64,000 bases of DNA from Thalassospira indica (GCF_003403095.1 NZ_CP031555.1:248001-312000); one strand, 5' to 3'; counted from the stretch's first letter, positions 29,056-37,196 are shown. Notes: generated by a model from the letters alone, not told the origin. Numbers and translations are program-made.

Positions 29056-29094
29056 AAAAAGGCAGGGCTCCGCATTCCGCGCCCTGCCTTTTTT
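29056..29094 (+). terminator. Strong terminator of the his operon
   Basis: AAAAAGGCAGGGC pairs with GCCCTGCCTTTTTT around a 12-base loop, giving an 8-bp GC-rich stem followed by six T's, directly after the HIT gene. Confidence 0.92.
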
Positions 29095-29102
29095 GTCCTG
29101 AC

Positions 29103-29588
29103 ATGTATCTGAAATCACCGATGGCATCCAACATCCCCAACGCATCCGAGATTTTCCAAGCCATTCCGGGCAACTGGAAGCTTGTGCGCGATCTGGGCGA
29201 AGCCGGGCAGTTTACCGGCGATGTCACGTTTCATGCCGCCGATCCGGCCCAACCCAATGTGCTGCGCTATCGTGAGGAAGGGTTTCTGACCCGCCCGGAC
29301 GGCAAGCGGTTTGATGGCTATCGGGAATATGACTTTGTCCTGCACGAGGACCCCGCAGCAATCGAACTTCTGTTTCGCGACCCTTTGAGTTTCGGCAATC
29401 GCTATGTGCTGCTGCAATTTGGCGAAGAGGGAGAAGAGGGTGTTTGTGCCCGCGACATTCACCCCTGTGGGGAGGACTTCTATCACCATTGCATGATCTG
29501 GAACGGGCCAGATCATTTCGAAACAAAAATAAAAATCACCGGTCCGAAGAAGGATCACCTGCTGCACAGCATCTATCGCCGCGCCTAG
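29103..29588 (+). CDS. DUF6314-like protein
   Basis: This 161-residue soluble protein has the pattern IPGNWKLVRDLGEAGQFTGD, then LRYREEGFLTRPDG, a central HPCGEDFYHHCMIWN and a C-terminal KIKITGPKKDHLLHSIYRR, which resembles the DUF6314 family. No function is known. The start is uncertain: ATG 29103 is only nine bases beyond the his terminator T-run, so the second in-frame ATG at 29121 may be the true start. It is convergent with the LysR gene at 29637. Confidence 0.75.
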   Translation: MYLKSPMASNIPNASEIFQAIPGNWKLVRDLGEAGQFTGDVTFHAADPAQPNVLRYREEGFLTRPDGKRFDGYREYDFVLHEDPAAIELLFRDPLSFGNRYVLLQFGEEGEEGVCARDIHPCGEDFYHHCMIWNGPDHFETKIKITGPKKDHLLHSIYRRA

Positions 29589-29636
29589 CATCCAGAAATA
29601 CGGAATATTTGTCCATAATTTCAAATACTTGCCGCT

Positions 29637-30584
29637 TTATTCTGACAATCCAGATTGACTTTCCAAACCGAGCACCCAGTGGCGAAAGGCGCGGACTTCC
29701 GGCACGTCCTGACGGTTTTCCGGCGTGATCAGATAATATGCGCCGCTGGATCTCAGCCGTGCCTCGCTGACGATTTCAAGACTGCCTTTGGCAAGAGGTC
29801 CTTCAATCAAAACCCTTGGTAACAGGGCGATTCCCATGCCAGCCTTGGCGGCTTCGATCAGCATGAAGAAGTGCTCGAACGCGGGACCGGGGGCACCGGT
29901 GATGGCAACACCATTGGCCTGCGCCCAGTCATGCCATGCCTTGGGCCGGGTGGTGTGGACCAGTCGCGGGTAGCGACCGATCAATTCTGACGGATCAACA
30001 GGGCGGTTTTCGCCTGTCGCATCACCTAAGGCAACATATCCGGGTTTGCCAACAACCACTTGAATTTCATCAAAAAGCTTGTCGCAGATCATCCCGGGCC
30101 AGCGACCATCACCGAAATAAAGCCCGACATCCATCTGGCGCGCACCTAGGTCCGGGCTGCGTTCCGGGGTGGCGAAATTAAGCGCCAGGGTTTCGATCAC
30201 TGGGCGGATATCGGGATGTTCGTTTTGAAATCGATTTAATCTGGGAATCAACCAGCTGCTGGCCAAGGTATGCAGTGCACCAATGACAAGTTTCCGCTCC
30301 CCCGCGCCATGGGTGACCAGATCAAGGGTGGCGGCCTCAATCTCGTCCAGCGCCCGGCGCAGACTGGGCAAGTACGCCCGTCCGGCTTCGCGCAAGGTAA
30401 GTTTCGGGCCATTTCGCTCGAACAAAGTCATGCCAAGGCTGGCTTCCAGATTGGCGACCTGCTGGCTGATCGCGCCCGATGTCACAGAAAGCTCCTCGGC
30501 CGCACGGGCAAAACTGCCAAGCCGGGCAGCGGCTTCGAACGCACGCAGGGCATTGAGCGGTGGGGTGGTCGGGCGCAGCGCCAT
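29637..30584 (-). CDS. LysR-family transcriptional regulator (GcvA-like)
   Basis: This 315-residue regulator has PPLNALRAFEAAARLGSFAR followed by helix-turn-helix EELSVTSGAISQQVANLEAS and a substrate-binding domain. It is divergent from a VOC-family gene, its likely target. The 109-bp intergenic space holds a small palindrome that could be its binding site. Effector unknown. Confidence 0.9.
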   Translation of the reverse strand: MALRPTTPPLNALRAFEAAARLGSFARAAEELSVTSGAISQQVANLEASLGMTLFERNGPKLTLREAGRAYLPSLRRALDEIEAATLDLVTHGAGERKLVIGALHTLASSWLIPRLNRFQNEHPDIRPVIETLALNFATPERSPDLGARQMDVGLYFGDGRWPGMICDKLFDEIQVVVGKPGYVALGDATGENRPVDPSELIGRYPRLVHTTRPKAWHDWAQANGVAITGAPGPAFEHFFMLIEAAKAGMGIALLPRVLIEGPLAKGSLEIVSEARLRSSGAYYLITPENRQDVPEVRAFRHWVLGLESQSGLSE

Positions 30585-30609
30585 ATCGATAGTTTTCCTG
30601 ATCCTAAAT

Positions 30610-30622
30610 TCAGAACTTCTGA
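30610..30622. promoter_or_regulatory. Palindrome between LysR and VOC genes
   Basis: TCAGAA-C-TTCTGA is a perfect 6-1-6 inverted repeat in the divergent promoter region, a plausible LysR contact site. Confidence 0.35.
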
Positions 30623-30693
30623 TTTTACGCCCGGTATTATGCTGATTTAGACTGTCTCTAACAACACAGCATTAGATTATCTAGGAGACACCC

Positions 30694-31113
30694 ATGTCGC
30701 TGCCCCCGTTCCATCTGGCCTTCCTGATCAAATCGATAGCTGACACCCGCGCGTTCTATATCGATATCCTCGGCTGTGATGAGGGCCGCTCGACCGAGGC
30801 CTGGATTGATTTTGATTTCTTCGGACATCAGCTTTCTGCCCATGTCCGCCCGGAAGCGGGTCAGAACAGCGGCGCCGGTAATGTCGATGGTGATGCAGTG
30901 CCGATCCCGCATTTCGGGGCGGTTCTGGAATGGAAAAAATGGCACGAATTGGCCGACAAGCTGAAGGCGGCCAATGTCAAATTCCTGCTGGAACCCAAGA
31001 TCCGCTTCAAGGGTGAACCGGGCGAGCAGGGCACCTTCTTTGTCGAAGACCCGGCGGGAAATGGTCTTGAATTCAAAACCTTCCGCGATCCGGCGATGAT
31101 CTTTGCCCATTAA
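30694..31113 (+). CDS. VOC-family (glyoxalase/bleomycin-resistance fold) protein
   Basis: This 139-residue protein begins [20 protein letters not shown] and ends [20 protein letters not shown], both standard vicinal-oxygen-chelate strands. The likely metal ligands are H7 and the glutamate of GLEFKTF. Close relatives are annotated only as VOC proteins. The gene follows a divergent LysR gene. Its TAA stop is shared with the left edge of the MITE-like element at 31111, so the natural 3' end has been altered without changing the protein. Confidence 0.88.
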   Translation: MSLPPFHLAFLIKSIADTRAFYIDILGCDEGRSTEAWIDFDFFGHQLSAHVRPEAGQNSGAGNVDGDAVPIPHFGAVLEWKKWHELADKLKAANVKFLLEPKIRFKGEPGEQGTFFVEDPAGNGLEFKTFRDPAMIFAH

Positions 31114-31379
31114 AGCGTTTTGCGTTTAATCTGCTCCATTATGTTTGTTTTTGGCGTACCGTTTGGCAAGGCACAACGTGCAGAGCGATGCGGCGCATCG
31201 GTCAAACGGTGTAACGCTGCGAAACGCCGCCAAAATCAAACCCTTCGGGCCGGGATAACCTTCTCCCCCCGCAGCGTCAAGGCCCTTGAACGTAGCCCCG
31301 CTACGTCCGGCGGCCCCTTCCTAGCTGGACAAAAGGTTATCTCCGGCAAAATGGTGCAGATTAAATGCAAAACGCTTTA
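31111..31379. mobile_element. MITE-like element with 28-bp inverted ends and TA flanks
   Basis: The left end 31113-31140 and the right end 31350-31377 are inverted repeats matching at 26 of 28 positions, both starting AAGCGTTTTGC. Each is bordered on the outside by TA (31111-31112 and 31378-31379), the target duplication expected of IS630/Tc1-type transposition. The 265-bp body encodes no credible protein. It is densely self-complementary: pairs at 31143-31156 with 31228-31241, 31158-31165 with 31203-31210, a palindrome at 31186-31200, pairs at 31250-31262 with 31333-31346, and a hairpin at 31290-31306. No transposase is present, so it would need one in trans. Confidence 0.8.
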
Positions 31380-31399
31380 GTCTGCACAAACCCAGTGCC

Positions 31400-31427
31400 G
31401 ACCCGGCCTTGTGAAAGCAGGCCGGTC
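31400..31427 (+). other. Hairpin between the MITE-like element and the next gene
   Basis: GACC and GGCCT at 31400-31409 pair with AGGCCGGTC at 31419-31427, with one bulge. Without the inserted element it would lie about 20 bases after the VOC stop and may be that gene's original 3' hairpin. The remaining sequence to 31549 holds a second inverted repeat (ACGCGCC/GGCGCGT) and no gene. Confidence 0.4.
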
Positions 31428-31549
31428 CGTGACAGACTGTGAATTAAGCGCCTAATTGACGCGCCGGAACGCTTTGCGCTCTGGCGCGTTTGATATGTGC
31501 AAACCTTTTTCATCGCCCCAACTTTCGACGTTTTGACCAGGAGACCCCG

Positions 31550-32497
31550 ATGGCAACCACCAACGCCCCGCTCAATATTCTGATTTCCGCTGCCGGCGAC
31601 GATCAAAAGTGGAAAAGCGTGATGGTTGACCGCCTGCCGGACGCCAATATCGTGACCGAGGAAGACGATTACGATCCTGAAACGATTGACTATGCCCTGT
31701 TCTGGAAACAGCCGCAGGGTCTGATCAAGACGCTTCCGAACCTTAAGGCCATCTTCTCGCTCGGTGCCGGGGTCGATCATGTTGTTTCCTCCCCCAGCCT
31801 GCCCAAGGAACTGCCGGTCATTCGTCTGGAAGATGCCGGGATGGCCGATCAGATGGTGCAATATCACCTTTATGCCGCGCTTCATTTCATGCGCGACTTT
31901 GATGTTTATAGCGCCCAGCAGGCCAAGGCCGACTGGACCCAGCATGACGTCGCACGCATTTCGCGGTGCCGGGTCGGTGTCATGGGGCTTGGCGCACTGG
32001 GCTCGGCGGTTGCGACATCCCTTTCCAATCTCGGCTTTACCGTTTCGGGCTGGAGCCGCTCGATGAAGGCGATTGAAGGCATTTCAACCTATGCCGGCAA
32101 GGAAACGCTGGCCGAATTCCTCGGTCAGTCCGATATCCTGATCTGCCTTCTGCCACGCACATCGGAAACCGAAAATGTGCTTAATAGCAGCACGCTATCC
32201 TTCCTGCCCAAGGGGGCCGCGATCATCAATGCCGCCCGTGGGGCGATGATCAATGAGGCCGACTTGCTGCGTGCCATTGATACCGGCCATCTGCGTGGCG
32301 CGTTTCTGGATGTTGCGGCAACCGAACCGCTGCCTGAAAGCCACCCGTTCTGGGACCATGCCAAAATCCGCATTACGCCGCACATCGCGGCCGCCACCCG
32401 GTTTGAAGAATCGGTCGATCAGATTGCCGAAAACCTTGATCGTCTGGCCCGCGGCGAAACCCCGCGCGGGCTTGTGAACCGCGAGGTCGGCTACTAA
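31550..32497 (+). CDS. 2-hydroxyacid dehydrogenase, glyoxylate/hydroxypyruvate reductase A type
   Basis: This 315-residue NAD(P)-dependent dehydrogenase probably reduces glyoxylate or hydroxypyruvate. The Rossmann motif is VGVMGLGALGSAVATSL. The early segment LPNLKAIFSLGAGVDHVVS and late ITPHIAAATRFEESVDQIAE, with the catalytic histidine, are characteristic of the GhrA branch. ATG 31550 is preferred because AGGAGA lies just upstream; a longer in-frame start adds an unconserved 20 residues. Confidence 0.92.
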   Translation: MATTNAPLNILISAAGDDQKWKSVMVDRLPDANIVTEEDDYDPETIDYALFWKQPQGLIKTLPNLKAIFSLGAGVDHVVSSPSLPKELPVIRLEDAGMADQMVQYHLYAALHFMRDFDVYSAQQAKADWTQHDVARISRCRVGVMGLGALGSAVATSLSNLGFTVSGWSRSMKAIEGISTYAGKETLAEFLGQSDILICLLPRTSETENVLNSSTLSFLPKGAAIINAARGAMINEADLLRAIDTGHLRGAFLDVAATEPLPESHPFWDHAKIRITPHIAAATRFEESVDQIAENLDRLARGETPRGLVNREVGY

Positions 32498-32526
32498 GCC
32501 GCTAGACGTCAAACCACACACCCTTC

Positions 32527-32567
32527 AAACCCGATCCGGCGCATTATGCCTGCCGGATCGGGTTTTG
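32527..32567 (+). terminator. Terminator after the hydroxyacid dehydrogenase gene
   Basis: AAACCCGATCCGGC pairs with GCCGGATCGGGTTTT around an 11-base loop, giving a long GC-rich stem ending in four T's. Confidence 0.88.
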
Positions 32568-32647
32568 CTTGTCCGCCCACGGGCTTTCTGCAAAACAGGA
32601 ACAGCCACCCGCGAGGTCGGCGTCATTGCTGTTAAACGGGATTTTCG

Positions 32648-33154
32648 ATGTCAGCCAAAACCTTTGTTGCGCTTCGTGTTGAATGCGATGCCGCCACCGC
32701 CTTTGAACAGTTCACAGGCGACATTGATCAGTGGTGGAAACAGGGGCCGCGCAACCGCCTGCTTGGCAATCGTCCGGGCATCATGGAATTTGGGACGGAA
32801 AATGGCGTGCGCTATTTGCAGGAAGTCGATAAACGCCGTCCGGATTTCATCGTGCGCGCCGGTAAGGTCACCAAATGGGAGCCCGCCAAACGCCTTGCCT
32901 TTGAATGGCAATGGCCTATGGCCGACCCAAAAGAACCGGCAACATTGGTCGATATCCGCTTTAGCGGGCTTGGCGATTACACCCGCATCACGCTTGAACA
33001 TCTTAGCCTTGAAAAGCTTTCGATAGCCCATCCCGGGCGCAATGGCCTGAATGACAACCGTTTCAAGCCGATGATGACCCATTACTGGCAGGCGCATCTA
33101 GTATCATTACGAAACCGGATCAAACTGCTTTCACGCGGCTCAAACCTAGCCTGA
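32648..33154 (+). CDS. SRPBCC-domain (AHSA1-like) protein
   Basis: This 168-residue protein has the START/AHSA1 pattern: AKTFVALRVECDAATAFEQF at the N-terminus, FIVRAGKVTKWEPAKRLAFE in the middle and a long C-terminal helix. Such proteins bind hydrophobic ligands or act as stress cofactors; no specific role is evident. Its 3' end overlaps the convergent LysR gene by nine bases. Confidence 0.85.
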   Translation: MSAKTFVALRVECDAATAFEQFTGDIDQWWKQGPRNRLLGNRPGIMEFGTENGVRYLQEVDKRRPDFIVRAGKVTKWEPAKRLAFEWQWPMADPKEPATLVDIRFSGLGDYTRITLEHLSLEKLSIAHPGRNGLNDNRFKPMMTHYWQAHLVSLRNRIKLLSRGSNLA

Positions 33155-34057
33155 CCCGGCAAAATCAAGCCCGGCCAGCAATTCAGTCAGCCAGTCGACA
33201 AACACCCGCACACGCGCCGAAAGCTGCCGGTTTTGCGGATACAGCACCGAAACCGGCATCGGATCGGGCGGGAAATCGGGCAGGATTTCAATCAGTTTGC
33301 CGGATTTAAGGTCATCGGCCACGCGATAGCGCGGCACCTGGACAATCCCCAAACCTGCCGTGGCACAGGCGGCATAGCTGTCCGCTCCGGTCACTGAAAT
33401 ACTGGCCGGCAGCATGATCTCGCAAAGTTTGCCATCGACCCTGAAATCAAGCGGGATCGGCTTGTCATCCGCACCGGATAAAAAACAAACCATCTGGTGG
33501 CCCTGGCTTTTAAGGTCGGAAAGGGTTTCGGGCATACCGATGCGCGCAATGTAATCGGGGCTGGCAACGGTGGCCTCGTGCAGAAGGGCAAGCCTGCGCC
33601 CAATCATCGATGAACTGGCAAGATCACCACTGCGCAACACGCAATCAAACCCTTCATGCACCAAATCAACAAACCGGTCACCATCGGCCAGCACCAGCTC
33701 AATCCCCGGATAGCGATCGCGAAATTCCGAGAGTGCCGGGATGATAAAGGTCCGCGCCAGCGTGCCTTGCAAATTAACCCTGAGCAACCCTTTGGGATCG
33801 GCATTGGTAAAGCTGCCATCGGCCTCTTCCAGATCGGCCAGGATCCGCACACAGCGTTGGTAGTAGGCATCCCCGTCGCGGGTCGGGTTGACGGTGCGCG
33901 TTGTGCGTTCCAGCAACCGGGTGCCCAGCCGTTCTTCCAACCGCTGAATGGAATTGGTCATGGTCGCACGCGGAATCAAAAGATCACTCGCCGCCTTGGT
34001 GAAGCTTTTGCGCTCCACCACGCGCACGAAGTTGCGCATTTCCTCAAACCGGTCCAT
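33146..34057 (-). CDS. LysR-family transcriptional regulator
   Basis: This 303-residue regulator has helix-turn-helix ASDLLIPRATMTNSIQRLEE and the RTTRTVNPTRDGDAYYQRC linker of the CrgA-like group. It is divergent from a short-chain dehydrogenase gene, very probably its target. The 126-bp gap carries paired AT-rich repeats (34073-34102). It overlaps the SRPBCC gene tail to tail. Confidence 0.9.
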   Translation of the reverse strand: MDRFEEMRNFVRVVERKSFTKAASDLLIPRATMTNSIQRLEERLGTRLLERTTRTVNPTRDGDAYYQRCVRILADLEEADGSFTNADPKGLLRVNLQGTLARTFIIPALSEFRDRYPGIELVLADGDRFVDLVHEGFDCVLRSGDLASSSMIGRRLALLHEATVASPDYIARIGMPETLSDLKSQGHQMVCFLSGADDKPIPLDFRVDGKLCEIMLPASISVTGADSYAACATAGLGIVQVPRYRVADDLKSGKLIEILPDFPPDPMPVSVLYPQNRQLSARVRVFVDWLTELLAGLDFAGSG

Positions 34058-34072
34058 TCGCCATCCTGATTG

Positions 34073-34102
34073 TTATTCAATTTCGAATAATGATGTCGAA
34101 TA
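34073..34102. promoter_or_regulatory. Repeats in the LysR/SDR divergent promoter region
   Basis: TTATTC at 34073 and GAATAA at 34085 form an inverted repeat. TCGAATA occurs twice, at 34083 and 34096, 13 bp apart. The arrangement suits tandem regulator contacts for the divergent LysR and SDR genes. Confidence 0.45.
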
Positions 34103-34183
34103 TAACCTAATTATCCAAAAAGTCATCTTGGGCATAGTGGGCCCATGCCCTTGAGGCCCCCTTAACCACCAAGGAGACTTTTT

Positions 34184-34924
34184 ATGTCTGTCCCTGAAAA
34201 CAAAACTGCCATCATCACCGGCGCATCACGCGGCATTGGCGTGGCGCTTGCCAAACGTCTGGCGGCGGATGGCTTTAACGTTGTCATCAACTATGCCAGC
34301 TCTGCCGCCCCGGCAGAAGAACTGGCTGAAACCCTGAAATCCCAGGGCCACAAGGCCCTCGCAATCAAGGCGGATATTGCCCGGCCGGATGCGGTTAAGG
34401 CCCTGTTTGACAAAACCATCGCCGAGTTTGGCGGCGTTGATGTCATCGTCAATAACGCCGGTGTCATGACGACCACCCCGATTGCCGACATGGATGATGC
34501 CACCTATGACGCGATGATGGACATCAATGTGCGCGGCACCTTCAACATGTTGCGCGAAGGTGCAAAACACCTGCGTGACCATGGTCGGGTGATCAATTTC
34601 TCGACTACCGCACTTCACCTCAAACTGCCGGGCTATGCCGTCTATAACGCCACCAAGGCCGCGGTCGAGGCAATGACTGGCGTTTTCGCCAAGGAACTGC
34701 GCGGTCGCCAGATCACGGTCAATGCCGTTGCGCCGGGCCCGGTGGCAACCGAACTGTTCCTGAACGGTAAGACCGACGAACAGATTGCCAATTTCGCAAA
34801 GATGCCCCCGCTCGAACGGCTTGGTGAACCTGATGACATCGCCGGTGTGGTGTCCTTCCTCGCCGGGCCGGATTCCGGCTGGGTCGATGGTCAGACCATC
34901 CGTGCCAATGGCGGCCTTGCCTGA
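34184..34924 (+). CDS. SDR-family oxidoreductase
   Basis: This 246-residue classical short-chain dehydrogenase has the cofactor motif TGASRGIGVALAKRLA, structural NNAG, the catalytic serine in INFSTTALHLKLPGYAVYNATKAA with the YxxxK pair, and C-terminal GWVDGQTIRANGGLA. An asparagine-serine start (VVINYASS) suggests NADP preference, an inference. AAGGAG precedes the ATG. The divergent LysR gene is the probable regulator. Confidence 0.92.
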   Translation: MSVPENKTAIITGASRGIGVALAKRLAADGFNVVINYASSAAPAEELAETLKSQGHKALAIKADIARPDAVKALFDKTIAEFGGVDVIVNNAGVMTTTPIADMDDATYDAMMDINVRGTFNMLREGAKHLRDHGRVINFSTTALHLKLPGYAVYNATKAAVEAMTGVFAKELRGRQITVNAVAPGPVATELFLNGKTDEQIANFAKMPPLERLGEPDDIAGVVSFLAGPDSGWVDGQTIRANGGLA

Positions 34925-35019
34925 CCTCCACAAACCCTGCTTGCCGGGGTTCCTGGTTTGATATTGGCATGATTTCCCCCATCCCCGTGCCGGTCTTTGG
35001 CCTTGGGCCCCGCATTACC

Positions 35020-35061
35020 GGCAATGACGCCGCCTGGTGCACAAACGGCGGCGTCATTGCC
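35020..35061 (+). other. Perfect 15-bp hairpin after the SDR gene
   Basis: GGCAATGACGCCGCC at 35020-35034 is exactly complementary to GGCGGCGTCATTGCC at 35047-35061, around a 12-base loop. It lies 96 bases after the SDR stop. No T-run follows directly, so it may stabilise the transcript or act as a weak terminator. Confidence 0.6.
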
Positions 35062-35121
35062 ATATTGCCTTGATCCCCGGCTTTGCCCATGATGGCCCGC
35101 CATCAGCAAAGGGATCCCGCA

Positions 35122-35640
35122 ATGTCGAACGCCGCCGCCACCACTACCACCACCACAAAATCCGATGACATCACGTTTCGCTATGCCACCCGCGATGATT
35201 TGCCTGCCATCGTTACCCTTCTGGCCGATGATGAAAAAGGCAAAACCCGCGAGGAACTTGGCGATCCGCTTCCGGATGCCTATTACGCCGCATTTGATGC
35301 CATGGCGTCCCAGTCAACCGATGCGCTGCCCAACAAGTATCTGCTTGCCCTTCAGGGCACGGATATTGTCGGCTGTTTGCAGCTGACCCTGATTGCCGGT
35401 TTGTCGCGCCGTGGCCAACTGCGCGCCCAGATCGAAGGGGTGCGGGTGGCAAGCCGTACCCGCGGCCAGAAGATCGGCGAAAAACTGATCAAGCAATCCA
35501 TTTCGATTTCGAAATCACTTGGCGCGGCGTTGATACAGTTCACCACGGATAAAACCCGCAAGGATGCTCATCGCTTCTATGAACGGCTTGGATTTGTCGC
35601 CAGCCACGAGGGCATGAAGATGGCTCTTGACCCCAAATAG
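35122..35640 (+). CDS. GNAT-family N-acetyltransferase
   Basis: This 172-residue acetyltransferase has the core IEGVRVASRTRGQKIGEKLI (acetyl-CoA pyrophosphate loop) and C-terminal AHRFYERLGFVASHEGMKM. An N-terminal threonine run of about eight residues precedes the domain. ATG 35122 follows AAGGGATC by six bases; an upstream in-frame ATG adds 13 unconserved residues. Substrate unknown. Confidence 0.88.
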   Translation: MSNAAATTTTTTKSDDITFRYATRDDLPAIVTLLADDEKGKTREELGDPLPDAYYAAFDAMASQSTDALPNKYLLALQGTDIVGCLQLTLIAGLSRRGQLRAQIEGVRVASRTRGQKIGEKLIKQSISISKSLGAALIQFTTDKTRKDAHRFYERLGFVASHEGMKMALDPK

Positions 35641-35749
35641 GCCCCGGATTTCTGCCAGATTGCGCACACGCAAATACGCCGGGCGCATTTCGTGATAGGG
35701 TCTGATGATTGTTGGCCTTACGGCTGCATCCATCGAACGGAGGACCATC

Positions 35750-36043
35750 ATGAACTTGAGCGAATTACAGGATTTGGCCCGTGAACGCGGCTTTTCGCAT
35801 GTGTTCAGCGCATCGGACAACCATGTCACATGCGATGGCAAACAGGCGAAATATAGCGCCGATGATTTGACGATCATCGATTCCCGTTCTGTCGATGCCG
35901 GAACCGACCCGGGCGATGACGCCACCCTTTACATGATCGAGGCCAGCGATGGCACGCGCGGCATGCTGATTGTGCCCAACAGCTTTGATACCGACCGCAA
36001 CAAGGCCGATCTGATCGACAGTCTTCGCCGCAAGCACAGCTGA
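35750..36043 (+). CDS. Small uncharacterised protein, copy 1 of tandem pair
   Basis: This 97-residue protein has no assigned function. The diagnostic stretch is GTDPGDDATLYMIEASDGTR followed by a C-terminal DLIDSLRR helix. The DPGD-A-EA-DGT-G pattern resembles small proteins that databases often label, probably wrongly, phosphoribosylpyrophosphate synthetase. ATG 35750 follows GGAGGACCATC. A homologous gene follows after 68 bases, so this is one product of a local duplication. Confidence 0.8.
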   Translation: MNLSELQDLARERGFSHVFSASDNHVTCDGKQAKYSADDLTIIDSRSVDAGTDPGDDATLYMIEASDGTRGMLIVPNSFDTDRNKADLIDSLRRKHS

Positions 36044-36111
36044 TTTCGGAACAAGCAGCCAGGATTTGCGTTTTGCCTTTATCAGACAATTTTTGATCGA
36101 GGAGGCCCGCA

Positions 36112-36408
36112 ATGACCTTGGCTGATCTTCAGGCAAACGCCAAAGAACACGGTTTTGAACATCATTTCATGGCCGAGGAGGGCGGTGTACGCAGTGACGG
36201 CACCGGCAAGCTTTATACCCCGGACGAGCTGCGCCTTGTCCATTCCAACAGTACCGACCAAGGCACCGATCCGGGTGACGAGGCAACCCTGTTCATGATC
36301 GAGGCCAATGATGGCACCAAGGGTGTGATGATCATGGCCGATGCATTTCATGCCGATCCGCACAAGGCCGAAATCATTGATGTTCTGCGCCGTAATCGGG
36401 CTGCGTAA
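36112..36408 (+). CDS. Small uncharacterised protein, copy 2 of tandem pair
   Basis: This 98-residue paralogue of the preceding gene shares TDPGDEATLFMIEANDGTKG, the N-terminal LADLQ...A-E-GF pattern and the C-terminal DVLRRN helix. The N-terminal half has diverged more (EHHFMAEEGGVRSDG against SHVFSASDNHVTCDG) than the acidic DPGDEA core. GAGGAGGCCC precedes the ATG. Function unknown; both copies look intact and cytoplasmic. Confidence 0.8.
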   Translation: MTLADLQANAKEHGFEHHFMAEEGGVRSDGTGKLYTPDELRLVHSNSTDQGTDPGDEATLFMIEANDGTKGVMIMADAFHADPHKAEIIDVLRRNRAA

Positions 36409-36557
36409 CCAATTGCGTTGAACGCCACCTTGCACGTTCCCATATGGACAAATTGCCGGGTGGCATTTCGCAAAATGAACACAAATAAGAGCCCGAAGCG
36501 ACATAAAGGGTAGGCAGTTTAAGCGCCATCCCTTTACCAAGTGGGGCATTTCATTCG

Positions 36558-37157
36558 ATGTCGGACTTTTTGCCTTTCATTCGCGCCTGGGTCACCGATC
36601 CCAGAAAAATATCCGCCATTTCGCCCTCAAGCCCGGCGCTGGCGCGGCTGATCACATCCGAAATCAACACCCAAAGCACCCCGGTTCTGGAACTCGGACC
36701 GGGGACAGGTGTGTTTACCCGTGCACTTCTTGATCGCGGCTTGCGTGAAGATGACCTGACATTGATCGAAGCCGGACCGGGTTTCTCCCGCCTGCTTTCC
36801 GAACGCTATCCAAAGGCCCGCATCCTGCAAATGGATGCCTGCCGTTTGGGTAAAAAGGGCCTGTTTGGCGCCGGCGAACTGGCAAGCGCGATTAGCGGCC
36901 TGCCGCTTCTGTCGATGTCACCGCGCCAGATCATGGGAATCTTGTCGGGCAGTTTTGAATATCTGCGCGAAGATGGTGCGTTTTACCAGTTCACCTATGG
37001 CCCGCGCTGCCCGGTTCCTGAGGCCATCCTGGCCCGCCTTGATCTTCAGGCAACACGCATCGGCACCACGGTGCGCAATGTCCCGCCCTCGTCAGTCTAT
37101 AAGATCGAACGCAAAAGCCGCCCGGAAATCGTAAGCGAAGTCCGCAAATCCGCCTGA
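36558..37157 (+). CDS. Class I SAM-dependent methyltransferase, phospholipid N-methyltransferase-like
   Basis: This 199-residue protein has the N-terminal W..DPRKISAISPSSPALARL and SAM motif VLELGPGTGVFTRALLDRG. Later it has the SGLPLLSMSPRQIM segment typical of PmtA-like enzymes that methylate phosphatidylethanolamine to phosphatidylcholine. Related short proteins are also annotated as rRNA adenine methyltransferases, so substrate is unproven. A terminator follows immediately. Confidence 0.82.
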   Translation: MSDFLPFIRAWVTDPRKISAISPSSPALARLITSEINTQSTPVLELGPGTGVFTRALLDRGLREDDLTLIEAGPGFSRLLSERYPKARILQMDACRLGKKGLFGAGELASAISGLPLLSMSPRQIMGILSGSFEYLREDGAFYQFTYGPRCPVPEAILARLDLQATRIGTTVRNVPPSSVYKIERKSRPEIVSEVRKSA

Positions 37158-37162
37158 AACGC

Positions 37163-37196
37163 AAAAAGAGGCACCAACGGTATGGTGCCCCTTTTT
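37163..37196 (+). terminator. Terminator after the methyltransferase gene
   Basis: AGAGGCACC pairs with GGTGCCCCT around an 8-base loop and is followed by TTTTT, starting six bases after the stop codon. Confidence 0.88.

Noticed and set aside
31120..31380. Open frame of 86 codons inside the MITE-like element
   Set aside because: The sequence is dominated by inverted repeats, has no ribosome-binding site and encodes an Arg/Cys-rich chain without similarity to anything I know.
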